From: Gammaproteobacteria bacterium
Lineage (GTDB): Bacteria; Pseudomonadota; Gammaproteobacteria; Pseudomonadales; Azotimanducaceae
DNA: 64,000 nucleotides
Assembly: GCA_007694905.1 (NCBI GenBank)
Contig: REEU01000142.1
Coordinates: 1-64,000, forward strand
Reading direction: 5' to 3'
Part shown: positions 24,127 to 32,674 of the stretch, one piece after another
Numbering within the stretch: position 1 is the stretch's first letter
Layout: every line of letters begins with the position of its first letter
Notes under the pieces: generated by a model
The model's input: only the letters and a program-made list of their open reading frames with translations
Database searches by the model: none
Told to the model about the DNA's origin: nothing
Program-made: the position numbers and the translations under genes

Positions 24127-24749
24127 CCACGCCCGACGCAGCAAGCAGCGCGGCCGTCCTCGACTTCTGGTTCGGGGCATTCGACGCGGACGGCTTGATG
24201 GACGCCGGTCGCAGGCAGGCCTTGTTCAGGGCCGACCCGGCCTTCGATGCCCGGATTGATGAGCATTTCGGAGCCGCCGTGGAAGCTGCGCTGCGCGGTG
24301 AGCTGGACCATTGGAACACCACTGCGCGCGGACGCGCCGCGGCCATCCTGTTGCTCGATCAATTCACCCGCAACATCTACCGTGGCCATGCGCGCGCCTT
24401 TGCCGGTGACGAACGGGCCCTGACCATGGCCCGGACGGGCGTGGAATGCGCAGACGATCGCCTGCTCACCGTCGATGAGCGCGCGTTTTTCTACCTGCCT
24501 TTCGAACACTCGGAGAACATTGCCGATCAGGACACCTGCGTTGCCCTGCTCGAACGCCTGTTGTCCGAACAAGGCCCCGGCAACCCGTCCGCCGCTGTCG
24601 TCGGCAGCTACCTCGGCCATGCGCAGGAGCATCGGGCAATCATTCGACAGTTCGGCCGCTTTCCCCATCGTAATGCGGTGCTCGGGCGCGAGGACACCGA
24701 GGCGGAGGCCGCCTGGCGCCAACGGGATCGCCGCCGCTTCGGCCAGTGA
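24123..24749 (+). CDS. DUF924 family protein
   Basis: A 208-residue helical protein typical of DUF924. Motifs are VLDFWFGAFD at the N-terminus, AAILLLDQFTRNIYRGHARAF, AFFYLPFEHSEN and HRAIIRQFGRFPHRNAVLGR. The family has a TPR-like fold and no assigned activity. It shares an ATGA overlap with the metallo-beta-lactamase-fold gene, so the two are coupled. Whether the small cytoplasmic protein has anything to do with its exported neighbour is unknown. Confidence 0.88.
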   Translation: MTTPDAASSAAVLDFWFGAFDADGLMDAGRRQALFRADPAFDARIDEHFGAAVEAALRGELDHWNTTARGRAAAILLLDQFTRNIYRGHARAFAGDERALTMARTGVECADDRLLTVDERAFFYLPFEHSENIADQDTCVALLERLLSEQGPGNPSAAVVGSYLGHAQEHRAIIRQFGRFPHRNAVLGREDTEAEAAWRQRDRRRFGQ

Positions 24750-24813
24750 CGGCGATCCCGGTGCGCCCACTCCGGTCTTGCAATGTCACAGCGCAAACCC
24801 GACTCTTTTCCTC

Positions 24814-25392
24814 ATGAAGAAATCAGATGACGAACTGTTTGCAGAGGAAATGGCCGGAGTCACGCCACTGCCGGCGGACGGCCGCGCCGCTCCCAAGGGA
24901 AAGCCCGGGGAACCCACTCCAGCCCAACTCGCACGTCGGCGGGCAGCGGAGGCGAAAGCCGACGACCTCAACCCCCTGACCCTGGGCGAGGTGCGACCGG
25001 TTGCACCCTTCGATGAGCTGGCCTGGAAGCAGGATGGGGTGCAGGAGGGGGTGTATCGCAAACTCCGCCTCGGTCGCTACCCGCTGCAGGCCACCCTGGA
25101 TCTGCACCGAATGACCGTCCGCGAGGCGCGGGACGCGCTGTACGCCTTCGTCCTCGAAGCCGTGGCCCTGGATCTACGCACGGTCCTGATCACCCACGGC
25201 CGCGGCGATCGCAGTGCCACGCCTGCACGCATCAAAAGCTACGTCGCGCGCTGGCTTCAGGACCTGCCCGAGGTGCTCGCGTTCCACAGCGCCCAGCGAC
25301 AGCACGGCGGCTATGGAGCTTCCTACGCTCTGCTGCGCAAGAGTCCGGAGAAACGCATGGACAACAGAGAGCGGTTCGCCCGCAGGAACTGA
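24814..25392 (+). CDS. smrA: SmrA-type Smr domain protein
   Basis: A 192-residue protein of the SmrA (YdaL) type: the N-terminus MKKSDDELFAEEMAGVTPL and a C-terminal Smr domain (about residues 90-180) with LDLHRMT, the catalytic-loop motif THGRG and HGGYGASYALLRK. Smr domains are nucleases acting on DNA or on ribosome-bound mRNA; E. coli SmrB cleaves mRNA at collided ribosomes, and SmrA has been described as an endonuclease. It follows the DUF924 gene by 64 bases. The start is the ATG at 24814, chosen by family alignment. Confidence 0.85.
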   Translation: MKKSDDELFAEEMAGVTPLPADGRAAPKGKPGEPTPAQLARRRAAEAKADDLNPLTLGEVRPVAPFDELAWKQDGVQEGVYRKLRLGRYPLQATLDLHRMTVREARDALYAFVLEAVALDLRTVLITHGRGDRSATPARIKSYVARWLQDLPEVLAFHSAQRQHGGYGASYALLRKSPEKRMDNRERFARRN

Positions 25393-25410
25393 AGGGCGCG
25401 CCTGCTGACA

Positions 25411-25920
25411 TCAGGACAGGCGTTTCTCGAGTTCGATCAAGCGTTCCTGGAAACCCGCCGAGGCATAAAGCGAGCGTGCGATGCCGTTGGCCGCCAGCAC
25501 CTGCACACGCAACCGCTGCGCACCGCGCTCCCGGGCGAAGGCTTCGCCCGCCTCCAGCAGCCGACGGCCCATGCCCTGGCTGCGCTGCCGAGGCGCAAGA
25601 TAGAGCTCCCCGACCATGGCGTGGGGTCGCCCCTTTTCGTCCACCTGTTGTTCCGGAACGCGGGCGAGGATGCACAGGAAACCCACCACGGCGCCATCCT
25701 GCACCGCAACGAGCACTCGACCCTGATAGGCCCGGCAGCGCTGCATCATGGCGTCTACGTAGCGCCGCGCGACCTGGGCTCCTGGAGGAAGATCCGGATC
25801 CAGAGCGCGTTCGTAGTCCTGCAGCCCGACCACACACGCGATCACGTCTTCCCGGTCGTGGGCCGGTTCGTAATCGCGAATGTCGAGCTTCTCCGACGGG
25901 TGGCTGGTGGCGGCTGTCAT
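25411..25920 (-). CDS. GNAT family N-acetyltransferase
   Basis: A 169-residue GNAT protein. Motif A for acetyl-CoA binding is RQRSQGMGRRLLEAGEAFAR (Q/R-x-x-G-x-[GA]), motif D/C strands are GRVLVAVQDGAVVGFLCIL, and motif B is NGIARSLYASAGFQER. The ATG at 25920 is chosen because the domain begins directly after it. It acetylates an unknown amine. It converges on smrA with only 18 bases between the stops. Confidence 0.85.
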   Translation of the reverse strand: MTAATSHPSEKLDIRDYEPAHDREDVIACVVGLQDYERALDPDLPPGAQVARRYVDAMMQRCRAYQGRVLVAVQDGAVVGFLCILARVPEQQVDEKGRPHAMVGELYLAPRQRSQGMGRRLLEAGEAFARERGAQRLRVQVLAANGIARSLYASAGFQERLIELEKRLS

Positions 25921-26044
25921 GGCAATCGCTTCCCTCTCGTTGCTGCCGACATTTTTCGCACGCCGTGCGCTTATGGCAAGGTGATCGTGACCGCTTGCGG
26001 GCTCATCACAACCGTCATTCTGATGATGACCGGCGGCCCGATAG

Positions 26045-26072
26045 CTGCCAACATCAGGGGGCCCGTTGGCAG
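26045..26072. repeat. Inverted repeat upstream of the GPH symporter
   Basis: CTGCCAAC (26045-26052) and GTTGGCAG (26065-26072) form a perfect 8-bp inverted repeat around 12 bases, in the 277-base gap between the GNAT and symporter starts. It could be a repressor operator for the sugar symporter or an RNA hairpin. Nothing else recognisable is seen in the gap. Confidence 0.4.
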
Positions 26073-26197
26073 TCTTCGACCGGGCAATGAATGCCGGTCG
26101 GAAAGGCGACACGCCCAGTCGTCCTGCCGCTCAGGCCTAATCGATGACCCGCATGATCGACCCCTAGAAGGTCGGCTCCGGCAGGGGAGAAAGGTGC

Positions 26198-27640
26198 ATG
26201 CAGGCTCCGGTACGGCGCTTGTCGCTGGGCACGATGGCGGCGTTCGGTTTCGGGCAGACGGCCGAGGGCGTCAAGAACGCTGCTTTCAACACTTTCGTGC
26301 TGTTCTATTACCAGCAGGTGGTCGGCGTGTCCGGCACTCTGACCGGTATCGCCCTGGCCATTGCACTGTGCTTCGACGCGGTCACGGATCCGCTGGCGGG
26401 TGCGATTTCCGACAAGACGCGCACCCGCTGGGGGCGGCGCCATCCTTTCATGCTGGCAGCAGTCATTCCGCTGACGTTCTCATTCTACTTCCTGTTCAAT
26501 CCGCCGGGCGGCCTCTCCGAATTCGGCAGTTTCCTGTGGCTGGCGGCGTTCGCGGTGCTGGTGCGCGGCTCGCTGACCTTCTATCACATCCCGCACCTGG
26601 CGCTGGGCGCCGAAATGGCCATGGACTACAACCAGCGCTCGACGCTGTTCGCGTTCAGCACCCTGTTCAGCCTCGCCGGTGGCGCCATGACCGGTTTCCT
26701 CGCCTATCTTCTGTTCTTCCCCACGACTCCCGAGTACTCCCCCGGGCTGCTGAACCCCGACGGCTACGTCAGCTTCGGCGTCACGTTCGGCATCGTCATG
26801 GCCCTGGCCATCGTCGGCTGCGCCTTCGGTACCCGCAAGGAGATCCCGCACCTCAGGCAACCGGTCACCATCGTGCCTTTCGGGGTGCTACGCATGGTGA
26901 GAGAAGTCATGGAGGCATTCCGGAACCGATCCTTCCGGGCGCTCTTCTTCGGCATGCTGCTCGGCACCATGATCATCAGCGTCGAGGCCGTGTTGAGCCC
27001 GTTCATGGGTCTGCATTTTTGGGAGTTCACCACCGAGCAGCTCGCGCTGATTCCACCCATTGCCCTCGTCGGCATGCTGCTCAGTCTGCCGTTAACGCCG
27101 GTGGTCACGCGGCTCCTCGACAAGAAACTCGCCGTGATCATTCCCGCAGCGATCGCGATCGTCAACGGCAACGTCCTGATCGTCCTGCGCCTGCTCGACG
27201 TGCCCTGGTTTCCGACCAACGAATCACCCTGGATGCTGCCGCTGGTGATGCTGACGGTGTTCATCACCACCACCGTCGCGCCGGTGATCTTCACGAGCAT
27301 CAACTCCATGTTCGCGGACATTGCGGACGAGCATGAACTGGAGACCGGCGAAAGGCGTGAGGGCATCATCTACGCCGCGCGTTCGTTCTGTCTGAAGGCT
27401 ACGGGCGCGGTCGGCGTGATGCTCGGCGGCTTCATGCTCGACATCATCGCCTTCCCTCGGGGTGCGCCGGTGGGCAGCGTCGACCCCGACACCATCTGGC
27501 AGCTTGGCTTCGTGCAGGGTCCGGCGACGTCACTGTTCAGTTTCTGCGGCCTGATCCTGTATGCACGTTACCGCCTCAACCGGGCGCGCCACGCGGAGAT
27601 TCTGGAGGAACTCGAACGGCGTCGTGAAGCGGCGGGATGA
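26198..27640 (+). CDS. GPH family sugar:cation symporter
   Basis: A 480-residue membrane protein with about 12 hydrophobic segments, of the glycoside-pentoside-hexuronide (MFS_2) family. The family's early loop is present as DAVTDPLAGAISDKTRTRWGRRHPFM, with Asp and Arg residues known to shape cation coupling in MelB. An HELETGERREGIIYAA segment in the second half is also typical. A GGGGAGAAAG ribosome-binding site precedes the ATG. Members carry melibiose, glucuronides, xylosides and other substrates. No sugar enzyme adjoins; the beta-galactosidase lies 9 kb away on the other strand, so a link is possible but not shown. Confidence 0.9.
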   Translation: MQAPVRRLSLGTMAAFGFGQTAEGVKNAAFNTFVLFYYQQVVGVSGTLTGIALAIALCFDAVTDPLAGAISDKTRTRWGRRHPFMLAAVIPLTFSFYFLFNPPGGLSEFGSFLWLAAFAVLVRGSLTFYHIPHLALGAEMAMDYNQRSTLFAFSTLFSLAGGAMTGFLAYLLFFPTTPEYSPGLLNPDGYVSFGVTFGIVMALAIVGCAFGTRKEIPHLRQPVTIVPFGVLRMVREVMEAFRNRSFRALFFGMLLGTMIISVEAVLSPFMGLHFWEFTTEQLALIPPIALVGMLLSLPLTPVVTRLLDKKLAVIIPAAIAIVNGNVLIVLRLLDVPWFPTNESPWMLPLVMLTVFITTTVAPVIFTSINSMFADIADEHELETGERREGIIYAARSFCLKATGAVGVMLGGFMLDIIAFPRGAPVGSVDPDTIWQLGFVQGPATSLFSFCGLILYARYRLNRARHAEILEELERRREAAG

Positions 27641-27647
27641 TCGGGTC

Positions 27648-27983
27648 TCAGCGTGCGCAGTGGACGCAACGCTCCGCCGCAGGATCGATCTCGAGGCGGC
27701 CAGGCACAATGGGGGCGTCGCACTCGAGACAGCGACCATAGTGACCCTCGTCGAGGCGCAAAAGCGCCGCTCGGATGCGCCGTCGCTCATGCTGCCTGCG
27801 GGCCGCGCTGGCCCCTGCCATGGCCTGCCCCTGCAGCGCGTCCATCCGTGACAGACGCCCGACCCGGCTCTGGTCGAGCTCAACGGTCTTCTGCGCGTCC
27901 GCACCGGCAGCATCGAGCGCATCAAGCTCTTCCAGCCGCTCGTGCAGGGCGCGACGCGCATCATCGTGAGCAGGCGGTGACAT
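27648..27983 (-). CDS. DksA/TraR-type zinc finger protein
   Basis: A 111-residue protein with an N-terminal coiled coil and a C-terminal C4 zinc finger (CLECDAP...CVHCAR). This is the short DksA/TraR family, which enters the RNA polymerase secondary channel or serves as a simple zinc protein. The coiled-coil tip of DksA normally carries a D-x-x-D-x-A motif; here the acidic-alanine stretch DALDAAGADA might replace it. It starts 4 bases after the diguanylate cyclase stop and is probably cotranscribed with it. Confidence 0.8.
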   Translation of the reverse strand: MSPPAHDDARRALHERLEELDALDAAGADAQKTVELDQSRVGRLSRMDALQGQAMAGASAARRQHERRRIRAALLRLDEGHYGRCLECDAPIVPGRLEIDPAAERCVHCAR

Positions 27984-27987
27984 GCGC

Positions 27988-28983
27988 TCAGGCCTCGACA
28001 TCGGGCAAACGTTCGTAGGACTCGACGCGGTTGCGCCCGGCGTGCTTGGCGCGATACAGCGCCTTGTCCGCCTTTTCCACCATATCCTCAAGCGTTTCCC
28101 CCGCACCCTCGAGGCGCGCAATACCGATACTGACCGTCACCGGTATCTCCAGCCCCTTGAACTCCACCGGCCGGGAAGCGACCAGCGCACGCATACGCTC
28201 TGCCACCAGGCGGGCGTGCTCGAGTTCACTGTGCGGCAACAGCACCACGAACTCCTCGCCACCAAAACGGCAGTATTTGTCGCTGGACCGCAGGGAATCC
28301 ATGATCCGCTGTGTCAGCAGCTTCAGCACCGCGTCGCCACAGGCGTGACCGTGCTGATCATTGATGAGTTTGAAGTTGTCGAAGTCCAACAGCAGGATCG
28401 TTACCGGAATGCCGTAGCGCCGGGCGCGCTTCAATTCCGCACGGCCCGAATCGAAAAAATCGCGGCGCGTACAGGCGCCGGTGAGCGAGTCGAAGCGGGT
28501 TTTTTCCCGCAGCTCATGCTGCTGGAAGAGCAAGGCCAGATGCAGATTGATGATCTCGCGAAACTGGTCCAGCAGTCGTGCGGCACGATCGGAGTACAGC
28601 TTCTCCTCGCCATCAAGGACGCAGATGACCCCGAACGGTTCCCCGTCAGGCCAGCTCAACGGCAGGCCCATGTAGGACGTCATGCCTCGCCGCTCAGCCG
28701 GGCCGCTGCGCCAGCGTTCGTCCCGCTCCGCATTTGCCACCCGAAGCAGGGTGCGCCCTTGAATCGACGCCTCGAAAAAACTGTCCGGATGGCGTTCGGT
28801 GACGTCGCCGCTGGCGTAGCTGTTGCCCTCGGTATCACTGGCAACCAGCACCTCCAACTCGTCCGCGCCACGCACCTTCAGAATCAGGGCCGCCGGGACG
28901 TCGATAAGATCCGCCATGATGTCGACAGACTTCTGCCATGCCTCACCCGTGGACTGTGGAATCTCGATGACGTCGTGCTGCAT
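27988..28983 (-). CDS. GAF-GGDEF sensor diguanylate cyclase
   Basis: A 331-residue protein: a GAF sensor domain (about 20-155) and a GGDEF domain (about 165-325). The active-site motif is FGGEEFVVLLP, so catalysis is expected. The inhibitory I-site R-x-x-D (RSSD) lies five residues before it, giving feedback control by cyclic di-GMP. No signal peptide or membrane helix is seen, so it is a cytoplasmic sensor of an unknown small molecule or redox cue. The ATG at 28983 with GGAG upstream is preferred to the GTG at 28992. Confidence 0.93.
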   Translation of the reverse strand: MQHDVIEIPQSTGEAWQKSVDIMADLIDVPAALILKVRGADELEVLVASDTEGNSYASGDVTERHPDSFFEASIQGRTLLRVANAERDERWRSGPAERRGMTSYMGLPLSWPDGEPFGVICVLDGEEKLYSDRAARLLDQFREIINLHLALLFQQHELREKTRFDSLTGACTRRDFFDSGRAELKRARRYGIPVTILLLDFDNFKLINDQHGHACGDAVLKLLTQRIMDSLRSSDKYCRFGGEEFVVLLPHSELEHARLVAERMRALVASRPVEFKGLEIPVTVSIGIARLEGAGETLEDMVEKADKALYRAKHAGRNRVESYERLPDVEA

Positions 28984-29165
28984 GAGGCTCACTCCGGCCT
29001 GCGATCCTCATTGTTGTCGCAGAGTCGGCAGGGCGTCCACCCTGCAAAACTGGGACGGGGCCGACCATCGGCCTCGAAGCTGCCATCCCCTGCAGCGAGT
29101 GGTCGCGGCGATCGGAATCGCTCTGCTATCGTCTGCGCCATCCAAGACACCCTGGAGGCCGTTCC

Positions 29166-29675
29166 ATGACCTGCCCGCCCTGGCCACGCGCCACCACGCT
29201 TCTGCTTGCGCTCGTTCTGCTCGCCTGCCTGCCCGCCATCGTCCGCGCCGACGCGGCCCATGAAGCGGCTGCCGAAGAACTGCTTCGACTCATCCAGGTG
29301 GACCGCGGACTCTCACCCATGGCAGCCCGCATGCGCCAGAGCACGCTGCAGCAGATCCGCGCCCAGGACGTGGCAGTCGGCGAGGAGCCCGTCGCGGCAC
29401 CCTACCTGGCCCGCATAGGCGAACTGATCGAGCAGACGCTGAGCTGGGAACGGCTGCGCCCGGAATTCCTCGAGATCTATACTCAAACCTTCACCCGCGA
29501 AGAACTCGTCGCGCTGAACACGTTCTTCAGATCATCCGTCGGCGGTAAGTATCTGGCCAACGTCAGCAGCCTGAACCAGCAGGCCACCGAGGTTGTCCGC
29601 CGCCACGCCATGGCGACTGCTCCTGAGGTTCGCGCGATCACCGATGAGATGCGCGCCGCCCTCGACGGCAACTGA
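29166..29675 (+). CDS. Exported DUF2059 protein
   Basis: A 169-residue protein with a signal peptide (residues 1-28, ending PAIVRADA). The mature part is helical and carries the DUF2059 pattern: YTQTFTREELVALNTFFRSS followed by VGGKYLANVSSLNQQ. Members are periplasmic proteins of unknown function. It stands alone ahead of the TPP riboswitch, with no shared promoter evident. Confidence 0.88.
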   Translation: MTCPPWPRATTLLLALVLLACLPAIVRADAAHEAAAEELLRLIQVDRGLSPMAARMRQSTLQQIRAQDVAVGEEPVAAPYLARIGELIEQTLSWERLRPEFLEIYTQTFTREELVALNTFFRSSVGGKYLANVSSLNQQATEVVRRHAMATAPEVRAITDEMRAALDGN

Positions 29676-29705
29676 ACGCGAACGCGTGGCCGGAACGCCT
29701 TGAAA

Positions 29706-29735
29706 TTGCTCCCGCGACCGTTCCGATGCTATAAA
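29706..29735 (+). promoter_or_regulatory. Promoter of the thiamine-regulated receptor
   Basis: TTGCTC (29706-29711), an 18-base spacer and TATAAA (29730-29735), with TG one base upstream of the -10 hexamer (extended -10). The transcript would start near 29742, just before the riboswitch P1 stem at 29747. The position agrees well with a riboswitch leader. Confidence 0.6.
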
Positions 29736-29746
29736 GCCGCGCGACA

Positions 29747-29849
29747 ACCTAAGGGGAGGCCTTCTGGCGACAGCCACCAGGCCTGAGACATCCGGTGAGC
29801 GGATGGACCCTTCGAACCTGATCCGGTTAGCACCGGCGTAGGGATAGGT
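29747..29849 (+). promoter_or_regulatory. TPP riboswitch (thi-box)
   Basis: The consensus blocks of the thiamine pyrophosphate aptamer are all present: GGGG early (29753-29756), CTGAGA at 29783-29788, then ACCCTTCGAACCTGATC at 29807-29823, and GGTTAGCACCGG followed by CGTAGGGA at 29844. The ends ACCT (29747-29750) and AGGT (29846-29849) pair as P1. The variable P3 region (TCCGGTGAGCGGATG) is short. It lies 77 bases upstream of a TonB-dependent receptor start, so that receptor is under thiamine control, and high TPP should reduce its production. Confidence 0.95.
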
Positions 29850-29903
29850 CGAGTCCGGGACCACCCCGCCTCTTCTCTTTGCCTTCCGCGCCAGGATTCC
29901 GGG

Positions 29904-29921
29904 TCTCCTGCCTCCAGGAGA
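29904..29921 (+). promoter_or_regulatory. Hairpin masking the Shine-Dalgarno of the TPP-regulated receptor
   Basis: TCTCCTG-CCTC-CAGGAGA is a perfect 7-bp stem with a 4-base loop. Its 3' arm contains AGGAG, six bases before the ATG at 29927. This fits a translational expression platform in which ligand-bound riboswitch allows the masking hairpin and ligand-free RNA opens it. The alternative pairing partner (anti-sequester) is not obvious by eye. The sequence is direct; the mechanism is inferred. Confidence 0.65.
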
Positions 29922-29926
29922 AACCG

Positions 29927-32008
29927 ATGGCACGCTCGATTCCCATGCTCCGCCAAGTTGCTGCAACCTCGCTGCTAGCGACCGTCAGCTTCACCCACGC
30001 TGCCAGTGTCGATGAAATCGTCGTCAAGGGCGACCTGCGCGAGAGTCGCCTGCTCGAGCTTCCGGTGTCCGTCACCGTGATCGACGAAAGCGTCATCAGA
30101 AGCAGAAGCGCGACCCACCTCGAGGACGTGCTGAACATCGCGCCGAACGTGAATTTTTCCTCCGGGGCGTCCCGCAGCCGCTTCTTCCAGATCCGGGGCA
30201 TCGGCGAACGAGGCCAGTTCGTCGAACCGCTGAACCCCTCCGTGGGCGTCATCCTCGACGGCGTCGATCTCACCGGCGCGGCGACCGCTGCCACCTTGTT
30301 CGACGTGGATCAGGTCGAGATCTTCCGCGGCCCCCAGGGCACCCGTTACGGCGCCAATGCCCATGCGGGCCTGATCGTGCTGCAGAGTCGCGCGCCCACC
30401 TTCGAACCCGAGGCCCGCGTCGAGGCCGACATCGGCAACTTCGGTACCCGGCGCCTCGCCGCTGCCGTGTCCGGCCCTCTCGCCGGTGAACGTCTCGCAG
30501 GACGGTTGGCAGCCCAGCACTATCAGAGCGACGGTTTCATGAAGAACCGCTTTCTCGACCGGGACGACACCGAGGAGAAGGACGAACTGACCCTGCGCGG
30601 CCGGCTGCAGTGGCTGGCCAGCGACGCCGTGCTCGTCGACCTCTCGCTGGCACGCATCGAGATCGACAACGGCTACGACTCGTTCACCCTCGAAAACTCC
30701 CGCGACACGCTCACCGACGAACCCGGGTTCGATCGTCAGGACACCACCCTGGCATCCGCTCGCGTGGAGATCGCCACCACTGCTGGCTTCGGCATCGAGG
30801 GCACGGCAGCCATCGCCTGGTCGGACATCGACTACGGCTTCGACGAGGACTGGACTTTCGCCGGGTTTCATCCCGCCGGCTTCCAGTCCTTCGACCGCTA
30901 TCAGCGCGATCGCGACACGCGATCGCTTGAACTGCGGCTGGTGTCGGACCCGTCGGGTCGGCTGTTCGACGGTCGCAGCGACTGGATCCTGGGCGCCTAT
31001 CATCACCGCAACGAGGAGGACCTGGAACGGATCCGCACCAGCCCCACCCGGGTGCGCACCTTCGCAAGCGAGTTCGAGACACGACGCACCTCCCTGTTCG
31101 GCCAGCTGGATACGACGATCAGCGATCGGGTGAACCTGACCACCGGCCTGCGCTATGAACGACGCAGGTCGGACTACGAGGACTCCGCGGCGGTTAAGTT
31201 CTCCCCCAGCGAGCATCTGTGGGGCGGACGCATAGGCCTGGAGTTGCTCACCAACCAGGACACGCTCGTGTACGCCACGGTTTCCCGAGGCTACAAGGCC
31301 GGCGGCTTCAACACCGACGGATCACTCGATGCGGATCTGCGCCTGTACGACAGCGAGTACGTCTGGAACTACGAGATCGGCGTGAAGTCGAGCCAGCTCG
31401 ACGGTGCCCTGTCCACGCGTCTGTCGGTGTTTTACATGGACCGCCGCGACCAGCAGGTCGGCACTTCACTGGTGCGTCCGCGAGAAGACGGCTCCAGCGA
31501 GTTCATCGCGTTCGTCGGCAATGCCGCCGAGGGCCGCAACTACGGCCTGGAACTGGAACTGGACTGGGCCGCGAGCGAAAGGCTGCGCCTTTCCGGCAGC
31601 CTGGGCCTGCTGCGGACCAAGTTCCGCGACTTCGTCAATTCCGCCGGTGACGATCTCGACGGCCGCGATCAGCCTCACGCGCCCCGCTACCAGTTTCACC
31701 TGGCCGCAGACTACCGCTTCGACGCCGGCTTCTACGTCCGCCTGGAGGCGGAAGGACGCGATGACTTCTTCTTCTCTGGCTCCCATCAGGAGAAGTCCAG
31801 CAGCTACGAGTTGCTCAGTGCACGGGCCGGTTGGCAGGGCGAGCGCGTGGAGATCGCGCTCTGGGGCCGCAATCTGACTGACAAGGATTACGAGGTGCGC
31901 GGCTTCGGCGGCTTCGGCAACGATCCTCGGGATGGCTATGCACCCGGCCGCTACACCCAGTTCGGCGCACCGCGGACCCTGGGGGTCAGCGCCAGCATGA
32001 CGTTCTGA
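29927..32008 (+). CDS. TonB-dependent outer-membrane receptor, probably for thiamine or a precursor
   Basis: A 693-residue receptor. A signal peptide (residues 1-25, ending THA) leads to a plug domain starting VDEIVVKGDLRES with RIRG-like FFQIRGIGERGQF, VEIFRGPQGTRYGANAHAGL and the plug end. A long beta-barrel follows, and the last residues GVSASMTF end in Phe as barrel proteins do for BAM recognition. The TPP riboswitch and masked ribosome-binding site upstream are strong evidence that it imports thiamine, its phosphates or a precursor. The sequence itself resembles many TonB receptors of unspecified ligand. No inner-membrane thiamine permease adjoins. Confidence 0.9.
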   Translation: MARSIPMLRQVAATSLLATVSFTHAASVDEIVVKGDLRESRLLELPVSVTVIDESVIRSRSATHLEDVLNIAPNVNFSSGASRSRFFQIRGIGERGQFVEPLNPSVGVILDGVDLTGAATAATLFDVDQVEIFRGPQGTRYGANAHAGLIVLQSRAPTFEPEARVEADIGNFGTRRLAAAVSGPLAGERLAGRLAAQHYQSDGFMKNRFLDRDDTEEKDELTLRGRLQWLASDAVLVDLSLARIEIDNGYDSFTLENSRDTLTDEPGFDRQDTTLASARVEIATTAGFGIEGTAAIAWSDIDYGFDEDWTFAGFHPAGFQSFDRYQRDRDTRSLELRLVSDPSGRLFDGRSDWILGAYHHRNEEDLERIRTSPTRVRTFASEFETRRTSLFGQLDTTISDRVNLTTGLRYERRRSDYEDSAAVKFSPSEHLWGGRIGLELLTNQDTLVYATVSRGYKAGGFNTDGSLDADLRLYDSEYVWNYEIGVKSSQLDGALSTRLSVFYMDRRDQQVGTSLVRPREDGSSEFIAFVGNAAEGRNYGLELELDWAASERLRLSGSLGLLRTKFRDFVNSAGDDLDGRDQPHAPRYQFHLAADYRFDAGFYVRLEAEGRDDFFFSGSHQEKSSSYELLSARAGWQGERVEIALWGRNLTDKDYEVRGFGGFGNDPRDGYAPGRYTQFGAPRTLGVSASMTF

Positions 32009-32032
32009 ACGGGAATATCCGACGGTCGGACA

Positions 32033-32536
32033 TCAGTCGCGGTCGATCGGAGCGCAAGCCTGCAGGTAGATGCAGGCCAGCGCCTCGATGCCGCGTCGGT
32101 CGTCATCATCGAAGCGGGCCGGTTCGGGGCTGTCGATGTCGAGCACACCGATCAGGCTGCCGTCCGGCCCGTGCAGGGGTACGACGACCTCTGATCGAGA
32201 CGCCGTGTCACAGGCGATGTGCCCAGGGAAGGCGTCCACGTGATCCACCACCTGCGTCCTGCCGGTGGCGGCCGCGGTCCCGCACACACCCTTGCCGAGC
32301 TCGATACGCACGCAGGCTGGCTGTCCCTGAAAAGGCCCCAACACCAGCTCCTGGCCATCGAAGAGGTAGAAGCCCACCCAGTTGACCGCCGGCAGACTGT
32401 GAAAGAGCAGCGCAGCAAGATTCGCCGCGTTGGCGATCCGGTCCCGCTCGCACTCGAGCAACGCCTGCGCCTGTTGCGTGAGGCTCCGGTACTGCTCCGG
32501 TTTCGGCAGATCATCAATGGGCATGACTGGGTGCAT
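32033..32536 (-). CDS. msrC: Free methionine-(R)-sulfoxide reductase
   Basis: A 167-residue GAF-domain enzyme (fRMsr type). The three conserved Cys are C75 (PACVRIELG), C85 (GKGVCGTAAA) and C109 (HIACDTASRSE). Their spacing of 10 and 24 residues is exactly that of the E. coli enzyme (C84, C94, C118). Asp and Glu residues for substrate binding appear in SRSEVVVPL and VLDIDSPEPARF. It repairs free oxidised methionine in the cytoplasm. The ATG at 32536 has AGGAG six bases upstream. It converges with the TonB-dependent receptor, with a short perfect palindrome (TCCGAC-G-GTCGGA, 32018-32030) between the stops. Confidence 0.93.
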   Translation of the reverse strand: MHPVMPIDDLPKPEQYRSLTQQAQALLECERDRIANAANLAALLFHSLPAVNWVGFYLFDGQELVLGPFQGQPACVRIELGKGVCGTAAATGRTQVVDHVDAFPGHIACDTASRSEVVVPLHGPDGSLIGVLDIDSPEPARFDDDDRRGIEALACIYLQACAPIDRD

Positions 32537-32674
32537 GAGGCGCTCCTGCTGTCCGGGCGCGACATTCTACCCGTCCTGACCGCATGGCCTGCGAGCACAC
32601 GCGGCTTCAGTGGCCGTTCCCGCGTATGATGAAACGCTGACCTTCCATCACGGGCCAACTGGAGCCTGCAGTCG

